The notes under the pieces were generated by a model, which did not search any database, was not told where the DNA came from, and worked only from the letters and a program-made list of their open reading frames with translations. Both the position numbers and the translations under genes were made by a program. A stretch of 64,000 nucleotides of DNA from Microbacterium hominis NBRC 15708 (GTDB lineage Bacteria > Actinomycetota > Actinomycetes > Actinomycetales > Microbacteriaceae): assembly GCF_001592125.1 (NCBI RefSeq), contig NZ_BCWI01000006.1, forward strand, positions 122,741 through 186,740. Reading direction: 5' to 3'. Positions 12,681 to 21,747 of this stretch are shown in pieces; position 1 is the first letter of the stretch, and every line of letters begins with the position of its first letter.

Positions 12681-14603
12681 TCAGCGGCCCGCGTCGCCGT
12701 CGAGGTCGAACGTCCGGCGCCAGGCCGACTCCGCGGTCAGCTCCGGCAGCGCTCGGCGGTACTCGTCGGACAGTCGGTCCCATCGCCGACGCAACGTGCG
12801 GTGCAGGCGGATGCTGTCGATGAGCATCCGACGGAACTGCGCACGATCGCGGGTGTAGACGTTCTTGCCCGACCCGTCCGCGGCGTTGACCAGGGCGCTG
12901 TCGAAGAGCGGGACGCGCCACCAGTGGGCGTCGTCCTTGCCGAACTCGACCTCGGGCTGCGCCACGTTCTCGGGGCGGGGTGCACGGAGCCAGTGCGCCG
13001 CAAGAGTGGATGCCGTGAACCATCGCAGCCGCAGGCCCGTGGGGCTGTCGATCTGATGGCGCTTGCGCTGCGGGAATACCAGCCGCCCGCGCCGCGACCG
13101 CAGGGGCGTGTCCGTCTCCCGGTGCACGACGGTCTCGGGGAACCCCGACGACAGTGCGCGGGCTTCCGGCATCGCGGTCGCGAGGGTGGCCCTCATGTGC
13201 GCGGGACCGGACAGGACGTCACGCAGTGCCCGGTGGCGCAGGGCCACGGGGTAGTACTGCATCATCATGAGGTGCTTGAGGTCCAGCCGGCGGCTGTGCT
13301 TCATCAGGGTGCCCCCCTGCGGTGCACGAGAGTGCAGCAGCCCGGCGACGATGCGGTTGCGCGCGTGGAAGTACGCCTGCCAGTCGATGGAGTCGTCCTT
13401 GCCCACCCACGACACATGCCAGAGGGCGACGCCCGGCACGGAGACCGTGGGGAAACCCGCCTCGCGCGCGCGCAGTGAATACTCGGCGTCGTCCCACTTG
13501 ATGAACGCCGGGAGGGCGAGCCCGACCTCACGGATGACGTCGGTCGGGATCAGACACATCCACCACCCGTTGTAGTCCGCATCGAGGCGCGAGTGCAGCG
13601 ACGGCGACTGGCGGAGATTCGCGACGGAGAAGTCATGGGGCATCCGCTCCTGGTTGAGGGTGCGCCACATGAACGGCATGTCGTCCACGACCTCCGCCCA
13701 CGCGTGCAGTTTGGGGCGGTCGAGCAGATCGAACATGTGGGCGCCGACGATCGTCGGAATCGTGGCGAACCGCGCGAACATGATGGATCGCCGGATCGAC
13801 TCCGGTTCGATGCGGACGTCGTCGTCCAGCAGCTGCACGAAGTCGCTCTCCGGCCGCTGAAGGGTCTCCGTCATCGCCCGGGCGAAGCCTCCGGAACCGC
13901 CGAGGTTCGGCTGCGTCACGATCTGCAGCGTGTCGCCGAGCGTGCGGGCGACGTCGTCGTAGCCGGGCTCCGCCGAGACGAGCCGATCGCCTTGATCGAT
14001 CACGAACACGCGGTCCAACAGGGGAAGGACCTCGGGACTCGCCGCCAGCGCGCGCAGGGTTCCGATGCAGTAATCGGGCTTGTTGTAGGTCGTGATGCCG
14101 ATGCTCGCCTTGCCCTGGCGACGCGGCTCCGTCTCGGTCGACCACGTGGCGCCTTCGAACGTCGCCGACTTCTCATCCGCGGCGACGTCGAACCAGATCC
14201 AGCCCCCGTCGCTGTACTGATTGAGTGTGAGCTCGAACGTCGTGGTGGCCTGGCCCTCCACTTCGCGCGTGTCGATCCGCTGGCGCACACCGCTGCCGGT
14301 CGAGCGGTACACGAGGATCGTGGCCGGACCGGTGGTGCGCACCGTGAGCGTCACGGCGCGCACCGTCGTCCAGTGCTGCCAGTACGACGCGGGGAACGCG
14401 TTGAAGTAGGTGCCGAAGGAGACGCGCCGCCCGGCGACGATGCGCGCCGTCGTGCGGCCCAGGATGTTGCCGAGCTGGGCACGGCTGGACACCCGCACGG
14501 GCTCCTCGTCGATGGAGGTCCAGGTCTCGGGGTCCACGTAGAGCGGAAGCAGATCGGGGTCGCGCTCGGTCGGGAGGACGGTGTTCTGCAGGATGTGGGC
14601 CAC
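12681..14603 (-). CDS. glfT2: Polymerising galactofuranosyltransferase, GlfT2 homologue
   Basis: GlfT2 builds the alternating beta-1,5/1,6 galactofuran chain from UDP-Galf in mycobacteria. This 640-residue protein has the same layout: an N-terminal beta domain (about 1-160), a GT-A domain starting ASIGITTYNKPDYC, the metal-binding DDD at 260-262, WDDAEYSLRA with Asp371/Asp372, and His396 in ALWHVSWV. These positions fall almost exactly where the catalytic and Mn-binding residues lie in M. tuberculosis GlfT2. The C-terminal helical region (about 430-640) is also kept. It lies 36 bases downstream of the GlfT1-like gene in the same direction. Confidence 0.93.
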   Translation of the reverse strand: MAHILQNTVLPTERDPDLLPLYVDPETWTSIDEEPVRVSSRAQLGNILGRTTARIVAGRRVSFGTYFNAFPASYWQHWTTVRAVTLTVRTTGPATILVYRSTGSGVRQRIDTREVEGQATTTFELTLNQYSDGGWIWFDVAADEKSATFEGATWSTETEPRRQGKASIGITTYNKPDYCIGTLRALAASPEVLPLLDRVFVIDQGDRLVSAEPGYDDVARTLGDTLQIVTQPNLGGSGGFARAMTETLQRPESDFVQLLDDDVRIEPESIRRSIMFARFATIPTIVGAHMFDLLDRPKLHAWAEVVDDMPFMWRTLNQERMPHDFSVANLRQSPSLHSRLDADYNGWWMCLIPTDVIREVGLALPAFIKWDDAEYSLRAREAGFPTVSVPGVALWHVSWVGKDDSIDWQAYFHARNRIVAGLLHSRAPQGGTLMKHSRRLDLKHLMMMQYYPVALRHRALRDVLSGPAHMRATLATAMPEARALSSGFPETVVHRETDTPLRSRRGRLVFPQRKRHQIDSPTGLRLRWFTASTLAAHWLRAPRPENVAQPEVEFGKDDAHWWRVPLFDSALVNAADGSGKNVYTRDRAQFRRMLIDSIRLHRTLRRRWDRLSDEYRRALPELTAESAWRRTFDLDGDAGR

Positions 14604-14639
14604 GAGAGTCTCCGAGCGTTGCGAGCGATGAAGGGGAGT

Positions 14640-15641
14640 TCAGGATGCCGCGGGTGCCGCGACCAGCGGCGGCATCGGCTTCCACTCCGCATCCCGCGCG
14701 ATCTTCCTGCCGTCGCGCAGCCCGCGGAACAGGTTCGAGGTCCCCCGGACGGTGCGCTCCACGAAGAGGAGCCGGATCAGCTCCTTGCCGAACGTCAGCG
14801 CGGTGCCGACGCCGAACAGCACCGGGTTGTAGACCCCGAGGCTGCGGTAGTAGCGCTGGATGATGGCGCGGTTGCGCATGATGTAGTAGCGGTACGCGTT
14901 GCTCGACGCGTTCATGTGTCGGATGCCCATGTCCCACTGCTTGATCTCGCGGGTGCGGCGGAGCACGAACTCGTTGACGATGACCGACGTCGTCACCCGC
15001 GACGCGAGCCAACCGTAGGTCTGGTCGTCCCAGTAGATGAAGAAGCGCGGGTCGGGCAGGCCGATCCGCTCGACGATGTCGCGGTGGATGAACATGCCCT
15101 CGAAGCAGCCGGAGTTCATCTCCTTGTAGCCGGAGTCGTCGAAGCGGCTGGGCGCGAACGGGATCGGGATGGCCAGCGGCTCGGCCACGCGGTACTGCCA
15201 GTAGAACTCGCTGCCGTCGAAGTCGTAGCGCCGCCCCTGGATCGACTTGAAGCGCGGCGCCCACGCCCCCATCCTCGCCAGGCCGTCGGGCAGCACCTCG
15301 ACGTCGTCGTCCATGAGCCAGATCCAGGTCGATCCGAGCTCGTACGCGACGCGCATCCCCTCGCTGAACCCGCCCGAGCCGCCGGTGTTCTCGTCGAGCC
15401 GGCGGTACACGAGCTCGGTGCCCAGGCGATCGCGGAACGACTCGACGACCGCGGTGGTGTCGTCGGTCGACGCATTGTCGACGATGACGACATGGCCCGG
15501 TTTCGGGTCCATCGCGGTGATGCTCTCGAGCAGCCTCGTCAGCAGTCCGGAACGGTTGAAGGTGACGATCGCGATCGTCGCGCTGGCGGGCGTGAACGTG
15601 TCGTTCGGGGCCGCGTCGTGGCGCGAAGGAATGGAGGCCAT
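14640..15641 (-). CDS. Initiating galactofuranosyltransferase, GlfT1-like
   Basis: GT2 enzyme of 333 residues with TIAIVTFNRSGLL, VDNASTDDT, NTGGSGGF (85-92), the metal site LMDDDVEV (DDD 111-113) and FIYWDDQTYGWL. These match the mycobacterial Rv3782 (GlfT1) family, which adds the first Galf residues to the rhamnosyl linker on decaprenyl diphosphate. In M. tuberculosis that gene sits between the ABC-exporter genes; here it lies next to glfT2 on one side and the exporter on the other, which supports the assignment. A rhamnosyl-type activity cannot be excluded. Confidence 0.82.
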   Translation of the reverse strand: MASIPSRHDAAPNDTFTPASATIAIVTFNRSGLLTRLLESITAMDPKPGHVVIVDNASTDDTTAVVESFRDRLGTELVYRRLDENTGGSGGFSEGMRVAYELGSTWIWLMDDDVEVLPDGLARMGAWAPRFKSIQGRRYDFDGSEFYWQYRVAEPLAIPIPFAPSRFDDSGYKEMNSGCFEGMFIHRDIVERIGLPDPRFFIYWDDQTYGWLASRVTTSVIVNEFVLRRTREIKQWDMGIRHMNASSNAYRYYIMRNRAIIQRYYRSLGVYNPVLFGVGTALTFGKELIRLLFVERTVRGTSNLFRGLRDGRKIARDAEWKPMPPLVAAPAAS

Positions 15642-15736
15642 GGCCTCACGAGTCTACCCCGGTGCGCCCCGCGTCCCCTGTGCGGGACGGCGCAGGCTCA
15701 CTCGCGTGCGCACGCTCACCTCCTAGACTCGGACGC

Positions 15737-16531
15737 GTGACCACCGCCGTCGTCGGCGCCGCCGGCTCTCCGCGGCGTTACCTGCACTCGCTGTGGCTGC
15801 TGTCGGCGCGCGACCTGCGCGTGCGCTACGCGACGAGTGCCCTCGGCTACCTGTGGTCGGTGCTGGATCCGCTCGTGATGAGCGCGATCTACTGGTTCGT
15901 CTTCACCCAGGTGTTCCAACGCGGAGACATCGGCGCCCAGCCCTACATCGTGTTCCTCCTGTCGGGCCTGCTGCCGTGGGTGTGGTTCAACGCGGCGGTC
16001 GGCGACCTCACCCGCGCCTTCAACAAGGACGCGCGCCTCGTGCGCTCGACCGCGATCCCGCGTTCGATCTGGGTCAACCGCATCGTGCTCAGCAAGGGCG
16101 TCGAGTTCGTCTTCTCGCTGCCCGTGCTCGTGCTGTTCGCGGTCTTCTCGGGGGTGACCGTGGGCTGGGGGCTGCTCCTGTTCCCGGTGGCCGTCGCGCT
16201 GCAGGCGATCCTGCTGGTCGGGCTCGGTCTGCTCGTCGCGCCGCTGTGCGTCCTCTGGGGCGACCTGGAGCGCACGACCCGGCTGATCCTGCGGGCCCTG
16301 TTCTACGCCTCGCCGATCATCTACGGCGTGAACGACCTTCCCGGGATCTTCCGCGACCTGGCGCTGCTCAACCCGCTGTCGGGCATCTTCACCCTGTACC
16401 GCGTGGGCCTGTTCCCCGGCGAGGCGGACGTCACGGCCGTGCTGGTCGCGGCCGTCGTCAGCCTCGGCATCCTCGCCCTCGGCGTCGTCGTCTTCCGGCG
16501 CCTGGAGCCCGCCGTGCTGAAGGAGCTGTGA
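15737..16531 (+). CDS. wzm: Polysaccharide ABC transporter permease (Wzm/Rv3783-like)
   Basis: The 264-residue protein is an ABC-2 type permease with six predicted helices. It shows the typical LWLLSARDLRVRYATSALGYLWSVLDPL start and the PIIYGVNDLP and LNPLSGIFTLYR segments. It would export the finished lipid-linked galactan with the ATPase encoded next. GTG at 15737 is chosen because TAGACT (15724-15729) ends seven bases upstream, implying a leaderless message. The stop overlaps the ATPase start by one base (TGATG). It diverges from the GlfT1-like gene with 95 bases between. Confidence 0.92.
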   Translation: MTTAVVGAAGSPRRYLHSLWLLSARDLRVRYATSALGYLWSVLDPLVMSAIYWFVFTQVFQRGDIGAQPYIVFLLSGLLPWVWFNAAVGDLTRAFNKDARLVRSTAIPRSIWVNRIVLSKGVEFVFSLPVLVLFAVFSGVTVGWGLLLFPVAVALQAILLVGLGLLVAPLCVLWGDLERTTRLILRALFYASPIIYGVNDLPGIFRDLALLNPLSGIFTLYRVGLFPGEADVTAVLVAAVVSLGILALGVVVFRRLEPAVLKEL

Positions 16532-17271
16532 TGGGCGAGGACATCGCGATCCGCGTCGACGGCCTGGGGGTGCGCTTCCGCCGCAACCGCCGCGGTCGCC
16601 GCAGCCTGAAGGACCTCTTCGCGGGCTCGGCGCGGCGCAGCCGGCCGGGCGAGTTCTGGGCCCTGCGGGGCGTGTCCTTCGACGTTCGCCGCGGCGAGGC
16701 GATCGGTGTCGTCGGCCGCAACGGTCAGGGCAAGTCCACGCTCCTCAAGCTCGTCGCCGGGGTCCTGCTCCCCGACGAGGGGTCCGTCCGGGTCGAGGGG
16801 GGAGTGGCGCCGCTCATCGAGATCACCGGCGGGTTCGTGGGCGATCTCACCGTGCGGGAGAACGTGCGGCTGATGGCCGGGCTGCACGGCATGTCGAAGG
16901 CGGAGACCTCCCGCCGCTTCGACGACATCATCGCCTTCGCCGAGATCGGCGACTTCGTCGACATGCCCTACAAACACCTCTCGAACGGCATGAAGGTGCG
17001 GCTGGCATTCTCGGTGGTGTCGCAGCTGGACGAGCCCACGCTCCTCGTGGACGAGGTGCTCGCCGTCGGCGACAAGGCGTTCCGGGAGAAGTGCTACCGC
17101 CGCATCGACGAGCTCCTCGCCGAGGGGCGGACGCTCTTCTTCGTCAGCCACAACGAGCGGGACCTGCGTCGGTTCTGCACGCGCGGCCTCTACCTCGACA
17201 ACGGCGTTCTCGTGATGGATGCCGCGATCGGCGACGTCCTCGACGCGTACAACGCCGACCACGCGGGGTGA
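16531..17271 (+). CDS. wzt: Polysaccharide ABC transporter ATP-binding protein (Wzt/Rv3781-like)
   Basis: ATPase subunit of 246 residues with Walker A GRNGQGKST at 62-70 (Gln where most have Ala), signature LSNGMKVRLAFSV, Walker B LLVDEVLAVGD and H-loop FVSHN. There is no C-terminal carbohydrate-binding domain, so it is the short type found in mycobacterial galactan and teichoic-acid exporters, which do not recognise a chain-terminal cap. It is translationally coupled to wzm and runs into the convergent ligase-like gene with one base between. Confidence 0.93.
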   Translation: MGEDIAIRVDGLGVRFRRNRRGRRSLKDLFAGSARRSRPGEFWALRGVSFDVRRGEAIGVVGRNGQGKSTLLKLVAGVLLPDEGSVRVEGGVAPLIEITGGFVGDLTVRENVRLMAGLHGMSKAETSRRFDDIIAFAEIGDFVDMPYKHLSNGMKVRLAFSVVSQLDEPTLLVDEVLAVGDKAFREKCYRRIDELLAEGRTLFFVSHNERDLRRFCTRGLYLDNGVLVMDAAIGDVLDAYNADHAG

Positions 17272-17272
17272 G

Positions 17273-18601
17273 CTACCCTCCCTCGGGCAGCCCCGACGTG
17301 GGCACGGCGCCGACGCGCAGCCGGTCGCGCCACGACCGCGACTGTCCCGCGCGCACGGCGCACAGGCACAGGAGCATCCACCCGAAGCCGACGAGCGCGA
17401 CGGACTCGAAGATGCTCGTGACCGCCAGCGTCACCACGATCAGCGGCGTCCAGGCGTGCATGATCGACCGGCGCCGGCTGGCGACGCTCCACGATCTCAC
17501 GAGCGCCACGCCGCCGAGCAGGCACAGCAGCAGCCCGCCGACCCAGCCGAGCTGCACCAGCGCGTCGACGTAGGCGTTCAGGGCGCTGGAGTGGTGCTCG
17601 GCCAGCAGCTGATTGATGGTCAGGAACGGCTGGCCGGAGCGGTCCCACGGCCCGAACCAGCCCCACCCCAGCACGGGACGCAGCTGCACGAAGAACTCCG
17701 CGAGCGACCACAGGCGCGTGCGCATGTCGAGGTCGTCGGTCGCTCCCAGGGCATCGAGCAGGCGCGTGCGCTGCGCGTATCCGACGAGCGCGGCCACCAC
17801 GACGACGATCGCCAGCGACCACTGCACGGCGGCGCGCCGGGCGGGCGGCACGGTGCGCACCAGCGTGAGCGCCCCGGTGGCCGCACCGACCGCGACGGCC
17901 AGCACGAGCACCGTGGGGGAGGCCGAGAGGATGCCGAGCGCGGCGGCGAGGGCGAGCGATCCGACGCCGACACCGGTGCGCACCGAATGCGTGCGCAGCT
18001 CCACGGCGAAGGTGACCATCGCGACGACCGCCACGAAGCCGAGCATGTTGCGGGTGCCGAAGATCCCCTGCACCGGCCCGAGCGCGGCGATGTTTCCCTG
18101 GATGCCGAGGAAACGCAGCGGCATGTCGAGCAGGAGCCCCGAGAGGATCTCGAGGCCGAGCGACAGGCCGAGCGCGACGCGCAGGACGTCGCCGAGCGCG
18201 CGGACCGTCTGGAGCGGGTCGCGCACGTGGCCGATCGTCACCGCGATCAGCGCGATCGCCGCCATCGCGAGCCAGCGGGCGAGGCTGCCGAGCGGGTCGG
18301 TGCTCCAGAAGACGCTCGCGAACGCCCAGGTGACCCACAGCAGCAGCGTGAGGGGGACCAGGCGCAGCGGCGTCAGCTCCTCGCGACGGGCGATGAGGAT
18401 GCCGATCGCGAGGGCGCACAGCCCGGCGATGATGCTGCGGAGGGTGACGACGCCGGCGAGCCGTGCGATCAGGTGCGAACCGACCAGGGTGGCGACGGCG
18501 GCGAGCGTGTACGCCCGCGCCAGATCCGCCGAGGCGAGCATGCGCTGCAGGGGGCTGCCGGCGCCGAGCAGCGACCCGTCGCCGCGCCCGGCGCGCGTCA
18601 T
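17273..18601 (-). CDS. O-antigen ligase/polymerase-like membrane protein (second of a pair)
   Basis: The 442-residue polytopic protein belongs to the Wzy_C/WaaL family. It has about eleven helices and a large periplasm-side loop around residues 300-370 containing GWGWFGPWD and EHHSSALNAYVDALVQLG, the conserved His-Asn region of the family. Members either ligate a finished glycan to its acceptor or polymerise lipid-linked units. ATG at 18601 overlaps the stop of the upstream paralogue (ATGA). The two proteins are only distantly alike, so they are not a recent duplication. Confidence 0.82.
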   Translation of the reverse strand: MTRAGRGDGSLLGAGSPLQRMLASADLARAYTLAAVATLVGSHLIARLAGVVTLRSIIAGLCALAIGILIARREELTPLRLVPLTLLLWVTWAFASVFWSTDPLGSLARWLAMAAIALIAVTIGHVRDPLQTVRALGDVLRVALGLSLGLEILSGLLLDMPLRFLGIQGNIAALGPVQGIFGTRNMLGFVAVVAMVTFAVELRTHSVRTGVGVGSLALAAALGILSASPTVLVLAVAVGAATGALTLVRTVPPARRAAVQWSLAIVVVVAALVGYAQRTRLLDALGATDDLDMRTRLWSLAEFFVQLRPVLGWGWFGPWDRSGQPFLTINQLLAEHHSSALNAYVDALVQLGWVGGLLLCLLGGVALVRSWSVASRRRSIMHAWTPLIVVTLAVTSIFESVALVGFGWMLLCLCAVRAGQSRSWRDRLRVGAVPTSGLPEGG

Positions 18602-20001
18602 CGCGGCATCCGCTCCGGCTCGCCCTGTTCGCCGACCAGTCGCTGCTCGGAGGCGCCTCGGCCGAGCAGCGGCGCCTGTTTGATCTTGAAGGCGAGCATG
18701 ACGACGAACAGCCAGCCCCAGCCGAGGAGCGGCCCCGACTCGGCCAGGCCCTGCACCAGCAGCACCGCGCCGACGAGGGTCGGCAGGAGAGTGACCGGGG
18801 AGTAGGGGCGGTCGGCGACGAGATCCCAGCGCGGGCGGTCGACGGCGAAGAACCACGACCGCCATACGTAGGCGAAGAAGGTCAGGGCGATGAGGGCGAG
18901 CCCGACGGCGCCGAGCTGGAAGAACACGTCGAGCCACATGTTGTGGGCCTGCATCACGGTCTGGCCGTGGTCGACGATCCATCCGTCGAACGCGGGGTCG
19001 TCGGGCAGCCAGGGCGTGGCGAAGCCCCAGCCCACGACGGGGCGCTCGACGGCCTTCGCCCCGACGATCGACCAGATGCCCTCCCGGCCGGTCAGGTCGG
19101 ACGAGCGGCCCAGCACCGAGAACACCCGTTCGCGGCCGAGCCAGAGCGCGACCAGTCCGCCGACGGCCACGACGGCGTAGACGAGGTAGTAGCGTGTGCG
19201 CTCGCCGGCGCGGCGGGTGGTGCGCATCGCGAGCACGGTGAGCAGGACCACCACGACCGCGCCGGCGGCGAGCCAGGCGGTCGCCGATCCCGCGCGCACG
19301 AACAGGTAGGCCGCGAGGGCGAACCAGGCGACGAGCAGCGAGCGCCGGGGGGCGCGCGTGGCGAAGCGGATCGCGAACACGATCATGCCGAGCAGGGCGA
19401 CGTAGGCGAGGGGGTTGGCGTTGCCGAAGACGCCCTGGATGCGGCCCCCGTCGAAGAGGTTGTCGCGCGACCAGTAGACGATCGGATCGGCGACCGGCCC
19501 GTCGGGCCGCACGAACTGCGGCAGGATCGGGCCGCCCCAGACGAGCGAGACCCAGAGCTCGAACACGATCGACAGCCCCAGCACCCATTTCAGGGCCGAC
19601 GCGATCGCGCGGACGAGTTCGCGCCAGGTGAGCACGGCGCCGACGAACATCGCCTGCAGCGTCGTGATCAGCAGGAGCAGCAGGGTGACGGCCGTCGTGG
19701 TCGGATGCGCGCTCCACAGGAGCGAGGCGATCGCCCAGATGACGTAGCCCATCGCGAACCACGGGAGCCGGCGCCACTGCACGGGCGGGCGGAGCAGGGC
19801 CCACAGCACCGCGGAGACCACTCCGGTCGCGATCGCCACGACCGCCGCGCCGGGCGCCCCGAGCAGCATCAGCCACGACGTGCCCGCGAGCGCCGCGGCG
19901 ATCACGAAAATGCACCAGCCCCGCAGCAGCAGATGGGCCGTCGTCGCGCGCACCGGCGCGGTCGGCGGCGCGGCGACGGGGTGCGTGGTGAAGACGGCCA
20001 T
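18598..20001 (-). CDS. O-antigen ligase/polymerase-like membrane protein (first of a pair)
   Basis: A 467-residue Wzy_C/WaaL family protein with about eleven helices. The characteristic loop has GWGFATPWL and QAHNMWLDVFFQLGAVG, including the His-Asn pair typical of ligases. It starts the leftward two-gene operon and diverges from manA with only 42 bases between, which therefore hold both promoters. Whether it ligates exported galactan to the wall, polymerises a second glycan or moves another group cannot be decided from sequence. Confidence 0.84.
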   Translation of the reverse strand: MAVFTTHPVAAPPTAPVRATTAHLLLRGWCIFVIAAALAGTSWLMLLGAPGAAVVAIATGVVSAVLWALLRPPVQWRRLPWFAMGYVIWAIASLLWSAHPTTTAVTLLLLLITTLQAMFVGAVLTWRELVRAIASALKWVLGLSIVFELWVSLVWGGPILPQFVRPDGPVADPIVYWSRDNLFDGGRIQGVFGNANPLAYVALLGMIVFAIRFATRAPRRSLLVAWFALAAYLFVRAGSATAWLAAGAVVVVLLTVLAMRTTRRAGERTRYYLVYAVVAVGGLVALWLGRERVFSVLGRSSDLTGREGIWSIVGAKAVERPVVGWGFATPWLPDDPAFDGWIVDHGQTVMQAHNMWLDVFFQLGAVGLALIALTFFAYVWRSWFFAVDRPRWDLVADRPYSPVTLLPTLVGAVLLVQGLAESGPLLGWGWLFVVMLAFKIKQAPLLGRGASEQRLVGEQGEPERMPR

Positions 20002-20031
20002 GGTGTGATCAGGCTATCGCGGCGGCGGTTC

Positions 20032-20037
20032 TAGGCT
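20032..20037 (+). promoter_or_regulatory. -10 box of manA, leaderless spacing
   Basis: TAGGCT ends six bases before the manA ATG at 20044, so the transcript probably begins at or next to the start codon. No ribosome binding site is visible. Confidence 0.5.
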
Positions 20038-20043
20038 GGGGGC

Positions 20044-21207
20044 ATGCTGACGCCGATCTCCAACGAGCCGCGCGACTACTCCTGGGGCTCCACGACGCTG
20101 ATCGCGGGACTGGAGGGGCGTCCGCCGACGGGGGCTCCGGAGGCCGAGATCTGGTACGGCGACCACCCCGGCTGCCCGTCGCGGACGCCGGACGGACGCA
20201 CGCTCGACGTCGCCCTCTCCGAGGCCGGGCGCCCGCCGTTGCCGTTCCTGCTGAAACTGCTGGCCGCGGCATCCTCGCTGTCGATCCAGGCGCACCCCAC
20301 GCGGGACCAGGCGCGGGAGGGCTTCGCGCGGGAGGAGGGCGCCGGCGTCCCGCGCGACGCACCGGAGCGTCTGTACCGCGACGACAACCACAAGCCCGAG
20401 ATCATCGTCGCGCTGAGCGAGCGCTTCCGCGCCCTCGTGGGACTGCGTCCGCTCGCCGAGACCCGACGGCTGCTGGACGCCCTGGACGCGCCTTCGGCGA
20501 GCGGCGCCGTCGCCGAGATCCGCGAACGGCTCGGCGACGCCGACACCGGCGTCGACGCCCGGTCCGCGCTGCGGGGCACGCTCGCGTGGGCCCTCGACGA
20601 GGCGGATGCTGCGATCGTCGCCGACCTGACCGCCGCCCTCGGCCGTGCCGACAGCGCCGAGTTCTCCGACGAGATCGCTGTGCTGCGTGCGGCCGCCGCG
20701 GATTTCCCGGGAGATCCCGGTCTGATCGTCGCCCTCCTCATGAACCTCGTCACGCTGCGGCGCGGGGAGGGGCTGTTCGCGCCCGCCGGCGTCCTGCACG
20801 CCTACCAGTCGGGTCTCGGCGTCGAGCTGATGGCCGCGAGCGACAACGTCATGCGCGGCGGTCTGACCCCTAAGCACGTCGACGTGCCCGAACTGATGCG
20901 CGTCGTGGACGTCACCCCCGGACCCGCCCCCGTCGTGCACCCCCGCGCCGTCGGCGACGGCGTGGTCGACTACGACACACCGGTCGACGACTTCGCCCTG
21001 TCCTGCGTGAGCGTCGCCCCCGGCGCCGACGCACGCCTGACGCTGCGTGGCCCCGCGATCGCGCTGTGCACGCGGGGCGAGGTCGTCGTCTCGGCATCCG
21101 GCCATGAGGTCGCCCTCCGCCCCGGGGCCGCCGTGCACGTCGCCGACGAAGGGGTCATCGCCGTCGCCGGATCCGGTGAGATCTTCCTCGCTCAGCCGGG
21201 GGCGTGA
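20044..21207 (+). CDS. manA: Mannose-6-phosphate isomerase, class I
   Basis: Interconverts fructose-6-phosphate and mannose-6-phosphate, feeding GDP-mannose synthesis. The 387-residue cupin enzyme starts MLTPISNEPRDYSWGS and has zinc ligands Gln82 and His84 in SIQAHP, Glu119 in NHKPE, and the later APAGVLHAYQSG. Its place directly upstream of whiB2 follows the order of this block in other Actinobacteria (M. tuberculosis manA is Rv3255c and whiB2 Rv3260c). No ribosome binding site is seen; the -10 box at 20032-20037 suggests a leaderless message. Confidence 0.95.
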   Translation: MLTPISNEPRDYSWGSTTLIAGLEGRPPTGAPEAEIWYGDHPGCPSRTPDGRTLDVALSEAGRPPLPFLLKLLAAASSLSIQAHPTRDQAREGFAREEGAGVPRDAPERLYRDDNHKPEIIVALSERFRALVGLRPLAETRRLLDALDAPSASGAVAEIRERLGDADTGVDARSALRGTLAWALDEADAAIVADLTAALGRADSAEFSDEIAVLRAAAADFPGDPGLIVALLMNLVTLRRGEGLFAPAGVLHAYQSGLGVELMAASDNVMRGGLTPKHVDVPELMRVVDVTPGPAPVVHPRAVGDGVVDYDTPVDDFALSCVSVAPGADARLTLRGPAIALCTRGEVVVSASGHEVALRPGAAVHVADEGVIAVAGSGEIFLAQPGA

Positions 21208-21257
21208 GCCCGCGACATCGCGCGCGACACGCCGATGCGTCGAGATGAAGGTTCAAT

Positions 21258-21270
21258 CCCTCATTGAGGG
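21258..21270. promoter_or_regulatory. Short dyad upstream of the whiB2 promoter
   Basis: CCCTCA (21258-21263) and TGAGGG (21265-21270) form a 6-bp inverted repeat about one base apart, some 50 bases upstream of the predicted whiB2 transcription start. It could bind a regulator of whiB2. The match to the BldD site described in Streptomyces is poor. Confidence 0.3.
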
Positions 21271-21285
21271 TTTACGATCTGCGAC

Positions 21286-21314
21286 TTGACCACGGCGAAT
21301 GACAAGGGTGTAAT
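21286..21314 (+). promoter_or_regulatory. Promoter of whiB2
   Basis: TTGACC (21286-21291) and TGTAAT (21309-21314) are spaced by 17 bases in a locally AT-rich stretch. This is the best consensus-like promoter in the window. It predicts a leader of about 40 bases before whiB2 that carries the GGGGAGA ribosome binding site. Confidence 0.65.
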
Positions 21315-21363
21315 TATTCCCAACACGCGCATCGGCGCATCGGGAAAACGTGGGGAGAACGAT

Positions 21364-21681
21364 ATGACGGGTTACCGCTCCGGCGTCCCCGACAACTGGT
21401 TCGTCGACCCGGTCAATCTCGGCGTGCCGGGCGTGCGCCGGGCCGCGGCGACCGGCGAGGACACCGCCCTCGCCTGGCAGGCCGACGCCCTGTGCGCCCA
21501 GACCGATCCCGAGGCGTTCTTCCCGGAGAAGGGCGGCTCGACGCGAGACGCCAAACGCATCTGCACCTCGTGCGACGTGCGCGGGGAGTGCCTCGAGTAC
21601 GCCCTGCAGAACGATGAGCGCTTCGGTATCTGGGGTGGGCTGAGCGAGCGCGAGCGCCGCAAGCTCAAGCGCCGCGCCTGA
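21364..21681 (+). CDS. whiB2: WhiB-family iron-sulfur transcription factor, WhiB2/WhmD type
   Basis: WhiB proteins hold a redox- and NO-sensitive [4Fe-4S] cluster and control division and sporulation genes. The 105-residue product has the four cluster cysteines Cys44, Cys67, Cys70 and Cys76, the GIWGG turn at 88-92 and the basic tail ERERRKLKRR. The DPEAFFPEKGGSTRDAKRIC block is close to mycobacterial WhiB2/WhmD, needed for septation. ATG at 21364 is chosen because GGGGAGA lies eight bases upstream. An upstream in-frame extension to 21286 would run through the promoter and is rejected. Confidence 0.95.
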   Translation: MTGYRSGVPDNWFVDPVNLGVPGVRRAAATGEDTALAWQADALCAQTDPEAFFPEKGGSTRDAKRICTSCDVRGECLEYALQNDERFGIWGGLSERERRKLKRRA

Positions 21682-21747
21682 CGAGTTCCCGAGACTCGCG
21701 GGCGACGTGCGCGGGCCCGAGCCGTCCGCGCCTAGGCTGACGACGTC

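Noticed and set aside
18463..20034. A 523-codon plus-strand frame opposite the O-antigen ligase-like genes
   Set aside because: Composition is that of an antisense shadow (Arg/Asp/Gly/His/Gln) and the minus strand encodes clear membrane proteins.
21286..21363. Longer in-frame start for whiB2 at TTG 21286
   Set aside because: It would begin inside the -35 hexamer of the predicted promoter, and a proper ribosome binding site precedes ATG 21364.
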